From: Watersipora subatra
Lineage: Eukaryota; Bryozoa; Gymnolaemata; Cheilostomatida; Watersiporidae
Direction: 5' to 3'
Assembly (NCBI RefSeq): GCF_963576615.1
Contig: NC_088714.1
Location: 33,016,643-33,080,642, forward strand
Length of the DNA: 64,000 nt
This document shows positions 1-14,000 of the stretch, piece by piece (positions within the stretch are counted from its first letter, which is position 1; each line of letters starts with the position of its first letter). The notes beneath the pieces were generated by a model. The model was given only the letters and a program-made list of their open reading frames with translations, had not been told where the DNA came from and did not search any database. A program made the translations under genes and the position numbers.

Positions 1-266
1 TCAGAAGTTATACACAGCGGCCAACACACATGTTTGAATTCTCATTGAGTAAAAATTTGCCGACCACAAAATGTCTTAAAATGCTATAAAATGCAGTGAA
101 TTACCAATTTGAAACCAACAAAAGAAGTTGATATCATTTACTTTTGAAATTAAAAAAACCTTTCACTTGCTGATTATTTGCATCATTTTTCCAGTTGAAC
201 AAAATAAACCTCTGTAAAGTATAGCAAGTGTCTTCATGCTGATACACTGATGCTACAACTCAGTAC

Positions 267-403
267 CTCGCACAGTAAGTCTAGCAGCAGCATCTGCGAC
301 CTCTTCAAGGTTCTCTCCTCGGCAGGTGTAGATGTCGTCGTCATCCAAGCTAGTGTTCTTGATTTGCAGACTGGCTCCGCCCACAATTGACATCCGTCCA
401 GAG
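267..403 (-). CDS. NEO1: Netrin-receptor exon 7: Ig3 second half
   Basis: Acceptor CATTGTAG|C and donor CGAG|GTACTG. It encodes GGASLQIKNTSLDDDDIYTC and then ends with ARLTVR, the closing strand of an Ig domain. It leaves in phase 1. The gene continues left of the window. Confidence 0.75.
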
Positions 404-3400
404 CTACAATGCCAACATCACAAAACTGAGCAAACGGTGAATGATGAACAAATTATCAAATGCAGCAGCAATACAAGCCGGTAATGTCCATTTACCATCT
501 GGATGGCATCAGCATCATGTTGTATCCTTCAGCCATTTACTATGTTTCGGTTATGCATATGATGCCGAGTGGGAGTTGTCCGCACGTTGAGTTACCGTGC
601 GATAGTTGTTTCAGTGGACATTAGCATGTTACGGATTAATGCAGGCGCTATTTTAACAAGATGAAAATTCTTAGACCAGAGGTGACAGCGGCGCGTTCGG
701 CACTGCTCAAATCTGAGTTATAGACTAAAGTATGGCAAATGTTTAGAATGGAATAGCTTGGGCAGCACTTCTTGCGCTTCATCAGCGAGTGCCTTCTTGC
801 AAGCATTTGCAAGCATGCAATATTCAATTAAGATCTGAGGGCAACAAAACTCGCTTACTTCATATTTATTTTCATCAGTCATTTTTATTTTTAGTTACAA
901 AACTGTCGCATTTCGTGAAACTTCGAGCGATCTTGAAAAATTGATTCGCAAGTTGAGACAACAAGTCGCTCCAATTTTATATCGCGTGTCAAAAAAATTT
1001 TGTATGTGGAGACGATCAATAAATTGATATAATTTATATTATAAACTTTATTATAAAACTAAAATTTATATCAATAAACCCTACAGCAAAAATTAACTCT
1101 AAAGCAAGGGATTACTCCGTAGTAATTACTCACTTTTCGCTATTAATCAAGACTGGTACTTCCTGCGATCAGGAAAAATCCTTGAAATAGGAACTAATAA
1201 ACTCATATTTAATAAATTCACCTCTTCATTAACCATAAACATTTCCCTCTCACTTTCTCCTCTCACTTTCTCCTAGGCTCATTAGACAATTCTGAGAGCT
1301 GAAGACATTTAAGAGGCATGATGAGGCAAGGGTAGGGTGTCACAATCACTACACTTTTACAAAACTTAAAAAGAAAAGCTGAACAGTAGTGACTGCTACC
1401 ACAATAACGCTCGTGGAGGAACCTCACGGGGCCAGAGTAGAAAAGAAATTTATGTACTTCATGCATTTTAGTTTTCTCATTTTCTATTGTTATTACTTTT
1501 TCTTTTTTTTTAAAGTTTGTAATGAATATTTTTTATTCCGCATTTCACTGAAGCTGTGAAAACTGAACAGCGGAGTAGAACGGGATTGCTGTACTGCTAG
1601 TTTGACGATCATCAGCGTGAAGACATTGCAAATTAATCTAAGGCATTATTGATTATGTATTGTTGAAAGAAGATAAGAACAAAAAACATATTCTAATAAT
1701 TGGCTTAACGCCAATATACTAACAAAATAATGTTATAAGCATACTCCTCCACATTTTACTAAGTCAAGTTTACAAGTTCAATCATTTGTCACAATAGCAA
1801 TTTTAAATATGGTCTGTCTGCCCATCTTAGAATACCAACTATAGCAGAAAGCACACACTACTAAATACCTATTGGTGACCAAATGTAGTTGCTGCAAGTA
1901 ATAATTCTCACAGTAGACAATTGCTGTTAGACAGGGCAGACGACGCCGACCCTTGGGCTATATTGCTATTACGGTGATATTACGGTTATATTGAACTGAA
2001 ATAAAACAAACACTGATCTGATTAAAGTGAATACACAGTCTGGTCATCGACATAATGACTATAAAGGAACTGAACTACGCAGCAAGCACCTGTGCAACAT
2101 GTCACAATTATAAACCCTAAGAACTAAAACTGCGAGCACCTGTATAGTTTGTCAAACAACGCTAGGAGACACTGAACAAATTTACTTTAAATGTATTAAT
2201 TTCAGATTATGGCTGGCTGAGCCTAGCAACTCAACACTAAATCAATGCAAGGCTCGTTCAATCGGTAGATATGTTAGAGATATGATGCAGATTTCCCTTT
2301 GATTACGGCTTTACTTGTCAATAATTCTCTATGGGACACCTACAGTCCGGGTGTCAAACAGAGAGATGCCAACATTGTCTTGTGTCTGGCCAAACAGACA
2401 TCAGAGGTTACAGTATGGTTCATCACAATCAAAGCAGTACTTTGGTCTGCCATATGCATTTCAGACAGACCATAACAAGTGACACGATATCATTGTTTAG
2501 TTCTATCAAAAATGAAGGTGTCACAATGATATAAATAATAGCCAAATCTGGAAACATGTAGCATACGTTGCTCTTTCAATTGAATCAAGAAGTTACAGTT
2601 AATCCATGAAAAAATCAAACAATTTGGAAAAGAACTTCAAGATGATTTGAATAGTTCACAATAAAATGTGAGCCCAGTGGCTGGCAGCAGTTAGATTATA
2701 ATCCTGCATATGACACAACCGCCAATTTTTAGCCTGGGATCTATTACAGTGGGAAAAAGGAATAGTTGTAAACAATTGACTGCCCGGGCTAATATGGGCT
2801 GCCCAGTCTAATATGGGCTGTACAGGCTAATATGGGCTGTACGGGCTAATATGGACTGTACAGGCTAACATGGGCTGTACAGGCTAATATGGACTGTACA
2901 GGCTAATATGGGCTGTACAGGCTAATATGGGCTGTACAGGCTAATATGGACTGTACAGGCTAATATTGACTGTACAAGAGACTGTACAACTCAATTGAGA
3001 AGAGGGTAACTAATTAATATCTAAAATATACAAGTAAATTATTTAGTAAAATTTGGCTATTAAGTAGTCATAATATTAATAACTTTACAGAAATCATTTA
3101 TAGAATAGCGTGAAACATAGTGTATAAAACTCTCATCGACAGAATGCCGAAACTCTCTTGAGTGTGGAGAACCAAATGATACGACTGCCAATGATAACAC
3201 GATATCAAGAGTTGTAGTAACAACATACCAATAATCAGTGAAAGTTTTTTGTTAAACTCATAGATTCTAGTGGATTGCTAGTAGAGATGACTAGACCGAG
3301 TCATCCACCAATTATTACTGTAGACCAGGGAAACTTTGCACCGATGATAAATGTAGCGATAAAAAGGAGACAAACCTTGTGTCGACAGTGCTGCCGCTCT

Positions 3401-4990
3401 TGAGCCAGGTGACAGTAGGGAGGTTATCATTGCTGTCTTTACCAGCAAGCGCGCAATATAGAGTCGCCGATGAGCCGAGTGTCACGGATGTGTCCCATGG
3501 TCTCATAACAAAGCTTACACCGAAATGGTCTAGAAACATAATAGGACATTTTTATCTATGACAGAAGATCTGAAATAAAACACCGGTTGATGTAGAGCAA
3601 AGATTACTGATTCAGCGAGTGAATTGACAAAGTGCGAAGCCAAAACTAATAATACAGCCGGTGACCGCTTGATAAAACCAGCATTACCTAGCTACAATAT
3701 CGCGATGAAGGAACAAAGCAGTTTACTTCTGGCGTACAACAGAAATATAAGACTAAACAAAATCGTACCAACTCTTGATAAAAAAACATTGACATGCAGC
3801 GACGGGTGTAATGTAAAATGAGTAAACTCGCTAACATGGACAGACAACTATTAGTGATAATATAAAATCTAATTACTTCCAAATTTAAGCAAGCTTTTAT
3901 GAAAATGTTTAACAAAAAGTGTATGAGGAAATGAAAGTATCATAAGTCACTCGCTTACTCTGTGTTTGGTCCGACGAGAGATTGAGAGGGGGCGGGGTGG
4001 GAGAAGTGCTCGATAAATTGTTACTCGATGTACTAAAGACTTTAGGAGCGGTTGAGAAATTTGCAATCAGATGAAAAGGAAATGGAGTAAGTGTGCTCGC
4101 TAATTGCACAGGAGGTAATGTTGTTTCTTTCGGTGACTCTCTACCAAAACCAAAGTAACCGAAAATACTCGATAAAATTGATGTAGAATTATCCTCCCCC
4201 ACATCGCCCAACTCAGAATCTTGTCTATCCAATGTTGGTAAATCAGCTGTATCTAAAATATAAGTTATTGTTGACTTGTTCTAGTCTATTGACATTTCGT
4301 CAACTCAAGATCAACAGCTGCCACCTTTTCCTCTAAAGCATTCATGCGAACAGCCAGTCAATGTATCCGTATCACGCACAAAAGATATATGAAAATTATA
4401 TATTCCCTCTAGTTTTGAATTGCCATTTATTAATAGCCACTCATCCGGCTCTCATTCATCTGTCATTAATCGTAACATTTGTTGTTTTTATGGCTGCTGG
4501 CAGACTCGAGACGTCAATCTCAAAATGAGGCCATTAAAGCAGATCACTGAGGTTGTCAGAAGGCGTGAAGTCACTTCAGGGGGGACACATTCAGCAATGC
4601 AGATGTTACGACCAAGTTGTCAACAGTCAAGGATTTATGCATCTCAGCTGGCTGAATATGTCAAGGTTATTTGACCTTAAGTGACCCTAAACATGAAAAC
4701 AGTTTCAAATAAAGGAGAATGATTGCTCCTGTCATACCTTTCTTGCAAACCATGAACATAATTATCCTAATGAGGGTGCTTAGTGGCAGAACCCGACAAA
4801 CAGTACATTTGCTTACAGAACTCAGTTTAGCTGAAAGCTGGATATGGCAATAAACCGCATTATTCTTGTCCTGTTAAGGTATTTCAAATATATTCGTCAT
4901 CCTGTATACAGACATCCACGATGAAAACATTTAAGCTAAGGCACTTCGAACTATGAAGTCATAACTTTACATTACTTGGAAATTATCACT

Positions 4991-5030
<40 letters not shown>

Positions 5031-8000
5031 ATAATACAATAGTCCATGTTACAATAACATAGTAGTCGCTATACATGTTATAAATAATCCAAAGGATTGT
5101 AAGTCTATCGTTCTCAGGCTATATATATAATATTACTATTGACCTCAATTGCAACTAGACCATGCCGCACTGCAACCTTAGACCGAGTCGTAATATGAGT
5201 TTTAGCACACATGGCACCCCTCTGATGAGTTACGCACGAACTGCTACACATTCCAAGGCGTGTAGCTCCTTTTGTCTAGGTTGCTAGCTTTTATACAGGC
5301 CATCTCAAGCAGAAGGTGTCTTGAAATTAGATTAAGTAGCTTATGAATTCACCAAACCTACCCTTCTCAAGTAGGCAAGAGAAATATTTGACATTGACTA
5401 GAGGTGTGTGTAGAGCAATCATTGGGGTCCATGCATATCCATGAACCATGAATAATCATCTACATGCTGCTTCTGACCCTATATGATCCAGTAAAGAAAA
5501 AAGAGCAAGCTAATCCAATAATAATACTTTAATTAATGATAAGTATTTATCATATGGCAAGTGGACAGTTGCTTTAAAATTTTTCAACAATGCATAGAAG
5601 CGTATGAATACACATGTATGTAAATATATATAAACATACATGTACATATGTACATACATGTGTATATTTATTTATATATATGCACATGTATGTATATAAT
5701 GATCATTCACTATTTTGTGCTTCACCTTCGCGGTTTTAATTATACGCAGATTTTCAGAAATATCAAAAATAAAAATTGGTTAGTTGAAACTATCACCCAA
5801 GAATCACATGCGCTGGTTCTGTTACAGCAAAAACACCCGGGTTCAGGCTGTCTCCCTTTGCTGCAGTGCCTAGCTACTTCCTTGTGCTCTTTGGACTATT
5901 TTTAGCCCTTGAATTGCCCTTAAACCGATCAATAAAACGATGGGGTCTTCAAAAGCATCTAGTGAACAACTGATGACACTTACCATTTACCGTCAGTAAA
6001 AAGTGAAATTGTTCAACTCTTTCGCACCCGACTAATTTCCAAGAGGGTTAGTCCCAAATTTGCTCATTTTTTAAACGTTGCCATAATTCAAATTAGGCCA
6101 CTACAAGAAACAGACTTGAGATAATTTACTCATTCAAGTTGCACAAGAACCAGCAAAGTCCCCTCTTTCAAATGATATTACATTCATATAGACAACTCAT
6201 ATCCCTTTCATGTAGATCTGTGTTTCAAAGAAGGCAGTTTCAGAAAATTTCTGATTTTGAAAAAATTATTATTTGCTGAAACAAAGTTAGACTTGCACCA
6301 TAAAATTACAAAATAGGCCTCTACAAAGTTTCATTAAAATTACTTATTTATTACTTACAATACACAGTTATAAATATTATTTATACATATACAGTTAGTC
6401 ATGAACATGAAAATTATGAAACTAATTTCAAACTTTTCTTCGTGAGTATAATCCTTCAAACCAAAACAGCTAATCTGCATGCCAATATAACTCAAATAAA
6501 CTGTCATAAATATGTTTCAATAAAAACATGTTCAATAATTCTGTTCTTGACTTTTCAGACTATATACAGCTCTAAAGAATCAACATGATCCTATCGAAAC
6601 TGAATAATAACTTCTGTCTGACTATGGCTCACTGTCTAAAAAGGACATGTTTATTCGAGCATAACGATTCAAATGGGCAAAATTAATAAAAACGTTAATA
6701 AAGGTTAATAAAAACTTTCAAAACATTAAAAATAATGTTTTGATTTGATTAATGCAGTCTTTCGCTGTCTTACCACTTCCGAATCTGTATATTTACTTCT
6801 GGAAATGAAAAAAATTTATCGCGAACGATAAAATTTCAAGTCGCCATGATAATTTCCGGTTTAGGCAGATGTCGATATGAGTGTACTATTTTGGTCATAA
6901 CTTTTGCCAGAAACATCATTGAGGCCTATTTCAACGTTTTTCTGATTGGCATGAAATTTTCTTTCTAACTAATCAAAAACTTTCTTCTATAATTGAAAAA
7001 TAGCGATACAATGAGTAGGTAAATTTCAGAGCCGAGATAACTCGCATTGGGTGCATAGCAACGTTATAAATAAGCGAGTCAACTCGCGTCGGGTGCGAAT
7101 GAGTTAATACGCTAAAGGAAGAACACACACATACAGCGTTATGTGACGCCATTACAGACTAAAAGAATCGGCAGTGCTTTACATTGAGAAAGACAAAAAA
7201 AGATCTGAGAAAAACTGCTTCTGTGCCTTTCAATCCAGACGAAATTACGGCTATGATTCACAAAATGAGAAAATAGTGAAAATGGAAAGCGCTACAATTG
7301 TGGCCCATTTTTAACCTGTTTTCATTATTCATGGAGGGGCGGTCCTAATCAACAGTGAAAAATGAGGGATCATTGTATCTTCTCACTATAAAGGAAAGCT
7401 CCACAAATCTTCACCCGAGGACGATAGTGCAATAGCTTCAGTAATTCTAATGATTGCAAGAGGTATATGATTACAGCCCAAAAACCATATGCATAGCCCA
7501 GAAACCATATGCATAACTCTAATGGAATAATCCTAAAAGCACCGTATGACGAATGTCTGAAATACATTCCGAAGTCTACAGTATTAAAATATGAATAATA
7601 TCAACATAGCATAAGTCATATCAGATTGGTACTTGCTCACCGTAAGGTCCATGGTGATCTAAACTGTACCTACCTTGCGTGTCTCTGTTCACTACTGTAA
7701 GACGTGCTGGCGGGCTTTGAACGACGCCTACTCTGTTTTCAGCTTGACAGCGGTAACCTCCGGCATCAGACCTGTTTAATGCTCGCACTTCAAGCACCGA
7801 GCCATGTGCATGAAGCAGCACACGACTAGAAGAGACGAGTGGCTGCCCGTTTCGGGTCCAACTGTAGGAGACTACTGAATTACTCTCTACCGAGCACCTG
7901 AGCATCAGGGTATCTCCGACCAGCAAATCCATTTCCTCGGGCGCCCACAGCAACTTGGGTGACTCTGCAAGTACAAACAAAGACTTACTGAAAGCTCCAG

Positions 8001-11000
8001 GTGGGAACAGTAATTAAATACCAACAATGGTGGAACACATTTTGCCACTGTGAAAGCTTTTGCCACTTTGCTATGAAACGAATGGAGCTCTCAACAGAAA
8101 AACATACACCTAGTTGCAAATTATACAAATATTTAACAGGCAGTTTTGCCCTCAGTACAAATGGCATGACACACACCCTATCAGCACTTGATGCGCCTTA
8201 TCAGCACTTGATGTGTCTCCCATAACAATACTTGATCGCCGAGGTCAGATCATCACCGGTACACCAAAAATAAAAATGCAGCAAATCCTAGCTAATAGTT
8301 AGAGCTAATGGCTATACTAAAACATTCTTGCTGAAACTGTACCCACACCATCTACCTAAATAGTTGACAAACGACCTTCACAGCTTGATTCTCACCAGGC
8401 AATATCGCGTAATACACCGAAACTCATCCAGATGGTCGTGTGAGTAGGGACATGTTGTAAAAATGTGTTCGGTAATGACATGTTCACACTAGGCACTTGA
8501 AAGACTCAAGTGTAAACTGTACCTGGCTGACAATTGATGGCTATACAGTAGCCTTCGATTAGCCTTTCGTCTGTCCTTTGTGTGTCCAGTTATACCAACT
8601 AAGTTTTAGCAATGGAAAATCTGCTTCGCACCCGATTTGAACTCGGCACTTCCAGTTCTGGAGACAGGCATGCTAGCCTACTATGCCACACGGCCTACTA
8701 ATTTTGAGATTGGCTAATTAGTCAACTTAGCCAGTGGCAACTCTATTACCTTCCACTGTTTATAAGCTGTTTTTTATTACCCGTGTACCACCAAACAAAC
8801 ATGTTTATATAGTTGCCAATATTTGAGCGATTTGAATTTTGCGATTTTTCATGGTCTTCCAACAACCAACGGGTTACAGTTTACATTTGAACACTGCGGA
8901 CTCTGGAATGGAGTCAATCTGAGATAACAGTATTTATGCAGATGTTGGCAATTCCTGAAAGAACATGTTTATGTGAACAAAACTTCTTCGACAGAACATA
9001 ATCTGAATTGGGTCATTTTAAACAAGTCATGGGTGACCTACCAATGAGTGACAACATGATCTCAGGAGTAGCAATACGATGCACTTTACTCCTGTCTTTC
9101 ACCTCAGCTATACATCTGTATGAGGCTATATCAGGCAACAGCCCAGTTGATGCCACAGATGGAAACAAAAGCGACCCATTTTCAAGTTTCTGCCTAAAAT
9201 ACAAAAAACCACATGAGATCAGCATCAATAGAAAGAATGCAGTAGGGCTTGATTACTAGCATTTGACTATAAGAAGTGTCATATGTCAAGTATATTTATC
9301 AACGTAAATCTTTGAAAAACTTGTGATAGTAAAGCCCTAGTAAAAAAATGAAAAAATAACAGAGTGACAAAAATATTCAATAAATAAACTTATGAGCATG
9401 GTCAAGCACGCCGAGATACCTTATTCAGCATTCTCACGCCTAGCCTTATTCTCATCTATAACCAATCATCAGTGGCGATGAAAAAATATGCTTAGAAAAC
9501 TCAAAAAGGCATCGACCATCGACCTTGGGATAGGACAATTGTACAGCGAGTCATGGCCAGAGCAAGAATGGAACCAATCCAGATCAGACCAGCCCCTGTA
9601 AAACTTATCAATAGTGAAATTTTCACCGCTGCAACTGGTTTGGAACATCAACTGTTTATACTTGAGAGTGTTAATAACAGCTGACACTTGTCATGGATGA
9701 TGGAAAGCAAGGATGAGAGCATAGAGTAGTTGATGATATTAAGCACATAACCCTCATCCCCACACATGTTACAATAACCCATTACAAACTATTAGCGGAG
9801 CTGGAAAAGATGGCTGTTCTCAGAAAACTGTTTATTTTCTTTAATGTTCTGGCTGCTGATATAATCTGAGTGCTCCCATTAAACTCCTAACTATTGCTTG
9901 AAGCATCTGGAGCTCGTTAAAAATATATCAGCGTGCAAAACTAATGATTTATTGTACAAAACATAAAATTTTGCTGTAAATCTAAATAAATTTTTGCGTT
10001 TGAATTATATTCAGTTAGCAATAATTCTGGCCGAATTTGTTTAGATACGGAGCATGCTATCGTGTCTTAACTTCATCCTGTAGATACGGAGCATGCTATC
10101 GTGTCTTAACCTCATCCTGCATGGCCTCGAGAGAACACATGCCTCTGGTCTAGCCACAAATTCTTATAAAGCTTAAGTCACCTCTAAATTTTAACTAAAT
10201 CATGTTAGCAGCCTTAGATTTGATAATTCTTCCAACTACCAGATATTTGGTACTTTAATACTTATTTCAATAGGAAAAATGGCATACGATCATCGACAAA
10301 AGCGCAAGTAACATTTTTCATCTGAGTATTCTATCCCAAAAAAATGTTTACCTGGCACGCATGGCTGCAACACCGTATAAAAAAATTAATGTGTATACGA
10401 ATAAAGCGGAGACTTGACCTGAATGCGGACAGTTTGGATATCCGCGATAGATGAACTGAGAACGTTGACAAAAATATTGAAAATAATTGAAGGTCACATT
10501 TCGAAATGGGAGATCTTTCTTACCCGTGAAAGTCGCCACTACGAGACCAAGCCCATATGTTCACCATTAAGGCATTATTTCTCTTCCACGAGTACTCTGT
10601 GGGGCTACGGCCATCATAAGTAGCTGAACAAGGCAATAGAGCCTCGGAGCCTTCCGCAACAGCGATATCTTGGGGTTCTAATGTGAATATCATCTCCACA
10701 AATTCTGGCCATGTGGCTAAAACATAAAATTTAAAGTAAAGGAACAACTTTACAGAGTGATCCTTGCTAGCTATGTTGTAGTAACATTGAATACAAAGCA
10801 GGGCCCTACGGATTTCTCTTTTTTAAATAATTACCATCTCAGGGATACAGGATTATTCCTACTGTTTCCTTGGTAATATATAAAAATAAACAAAAATGAC
10901 CAGTAGGGACCTTTGGTAACACCCTTGATTAAATTTTTACTGTAATAACAGCTGTCTCTGCCTGTCTATCCCAAGCCACGCTAAGAGCATCATTAAAAAA

Positions 11001-14000
11001 GATCGCGTCGCGAAAGAATCAAACTCCGATATTCTCTTTTACAGACAGGCACACTAACCACGGCGCTACACAGGCACTTGGTTATTGATGGAATAATTGT
11101 GCGCATAGCTATTACACATGACCATCTCTCACGGAACATAGGACTGTCAGTACGCTTGCAGAAAGTACTTTTAAGTCCCTGCTTGGATACTAGGAACTAG
11201 CATCCCTATATGCCCTCTATATGCCCCTATATGCCCTCTATATGCCCCAGGCCTCCGCTCAAAACTTACCAGCGTATGATGTGAAATTTGAGCATATATT
11301 TGATTCTACATCAGAATGATTTCCAATATGCAGTGTTCTAAATTTTTGAAAAATAACTTTTTTGTAATAGAAAGTGAAGTGGGTAGCAAAAAATTATATT
11401 TCAATAAAAATTTAAATTATATAACAAAACCCAAGGTAAGACCGTAAGAAGTGGATTAGATCTTCACATGGTCTATGAGTAATAGGGGCTACTCGTCTTT
11501 ATCACCATCTCTCCCCAAAACTACACATCGTCACGCCCACGCTTCCAGCTAGGAAAACTAATTTTTTTCAATTATTTTGTTCGTAGTATGATCTAATACG
11601 TAACTATTTTAATGTCATGTGTGATTATCCTGTAGTGCCTACTAAGGAGCTGTCATAGGTTGGTCTGTGATACAAATTAGATGAATCAGTATAGTTATTG
11701 GAAACACCTGTTCCGACTTGTGAAGGTCTTAACAGACATATAGTCAGTCAGCCGCATAGCAGAAAAGTGACTAGAAATAAAATTTCGTTTCTACTTAATT
11801 TAAACTAAGTTTTGTAACTATAGAGTTATGTAAGGAAGTTTGTAGATTCTATTTCTTATAATTTGCCCCAAAATCTGTTGCACATTAAATAATTATTTGA
11901 TTCAAGACATTGACATTTTATTAGCGTAGCCAGCGCAATCATCTTTATATAGAATCCATTGAAACGTGATACGGTTTGTTATGAACATTGACCAATGAGG
12001 ATCGATTTCCGGAATATGCAAACCGGTGAAGTTCGCGAAAGTCTTGGTTGATGCGTTAGGATTGATTGATGATCTAAATGACTGCTATAATTGCTATTGA
12101 CGCTTGTTGCATTCATCTTGAGGGTAGCTCATCAAAGCCTGAAACTGTATCACGATTGACAACAGTTAAAATAATGCTCTAACAGATGGGCTGCTGTTTC
12201 TAAACAACTTGAACATTCACATCTAAAGAAGTCATCAACTGTTACATTATAAGAGGTAAGATAAATTTTATTATTATTATTTGATGGTGTAGCTGCTGTA
12301 TATATTAAATTAAAAAACTTATTATAAAAAATCTAGCAAATTTGTAAATTAGACAAATACAATTTGTTATTGTAAGTAGCAGCATGTGAATAACTGACAT
12401 GTAGAGACTGAAGGTTACATGGGCTGCTGCTGCTAATTATCTTTACATATTCATGTACTAGGCCTGTACCCAACAAAGCACTTTTTTTCTTATGAGTATA
12501 CTTATGTTTACCAGAGCGTCTCATCTTCTGATGAGGAGAAAACTAAAAACTCTGAAAGTGAACCAACTGCTAAGCTTTTACGCTCTAGCTCAACTGTGAG
12601 AGCACGTCGACGAACCTCTGTTCTTGATCCTACTTGCATTATATGTCAAAGGTTGGGAAAGTTCATAAAATCTAAGCGTACTCACAAAAGGAAATCGGAA
12701 GCATTATCACAGACCCAAACTCTTACAGCGGGTAGGCCTATATTAATATAGTTATATTTTTTGTACTAATTCCTTGAAATTAACAGTAGCTCGAATCTCC
12801 ATTAGTTAATGTTTTACAGCCTTAACATTTTAATTAATTATTGTCAATCATCTTTTTCCATACTTTATTATTTAACTGGATTGCAGGGCTGCTGAAGAAA
12901 GCAGCTGAAATAAGAAATGATCATAGAATCTTGATGTATGTAAGAGACGCGGATCCTGTAGCCTCCGAGGTTCGATATCATAAGTCTTGTTATCAAACAT
13001 ACACCAACTTTCTTCACTATGAACCTAAGGGTGGAAGGTATTTTAAATACAATTAATCTCTGTGATTAAAAAAACTGCTTTTGGCATGCTCGTTACTAAA
13101 TGAATTTTGTCACTTCTGTTTTTAGCATTCTTAAATGTATGTATTTTTCATTGTTGTTAAATACTTGGTGTAAAATACTGGATGTCCTGTGTGCTGTGAT
13201 AGTGACACTTCATTGTACTATAGCCACTTTGAACTACCAGCTTTGGTACATAAGGCGGGATATAAATACTTCCTTTACCTTTAATGTGAGGAGCCTACAT
13301 TTAGGTGTCATTGTAACCAGCCAAAAACCAAGTTGCGTTTGTCCTAGTTACATGTGATTTTGGAACACTTACCTATAGGTGTTTAGTAGCTGTTTCATTT
13401 GAGATTGACTTACAAACTAGGTAGAAGATGTATTCATTCGGTGTGCAAATTGTAATTTTATGTAGCAATAAGCAAGTGTTCTGTGCTGTGTGCCTCATGC
13501 AGCACAAAATTTAGATTTTATTGTTTTATGCTACAGGACATCAGCTAAGCTAAAGTATCGACTTCGTAAGCAGTTTGACAGATTGGTCTTTTACAAGCCT
13601 GCAAACCGAACTCGATCTGAAATTGTCTATGCTGAAACTGCTTCACTGTCTGATATTGTGGCAGATGGCAGTTTTCGACTCGCCAGATCATCAACAGCTA
13701 GTGAAGACTCTGTAGACTGTAATCTTAGCCAGTCGATACCGTCTTCAGCATCTAATGTAAACAGAGAACTGTATTATAGTGGTCTACAAATAAGAAATGT
13801 CATAGAAGATTCAACAAAGGAAAAATGTTTGGACAATGCACAGCATGTTTCCAGTGACTTTGAGGGCTTTGATAATTTTGATGATTAAGTAAATCTGTGA
13901 TTGGGCTATTTTTCTAATTTTTTGTCAAATCTTCATCCAATTTTAGTCAACATTTATTATCTAAATATAGAACTCGGAGTTGTCCGTCTTGTATTACTTG

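Larger units (their letters stand above)
4253..7673. other. Netrin-receptor intron
   Basis: Between the linker exon and Ig2. Contains an AT microsatellite, an ATGTACATA-rich stretch at 5600-5700 and the possible piggyBac-like element. Confidence 0.6.

Noticed and set aside
10520..10590. Donor at ATG|GTGAAC for the first Ig1 exon
   Set aside because: It would put the next exon out of frame (stop within four codons). The downstream GTAAGA donor restores the Ig fold in frame.
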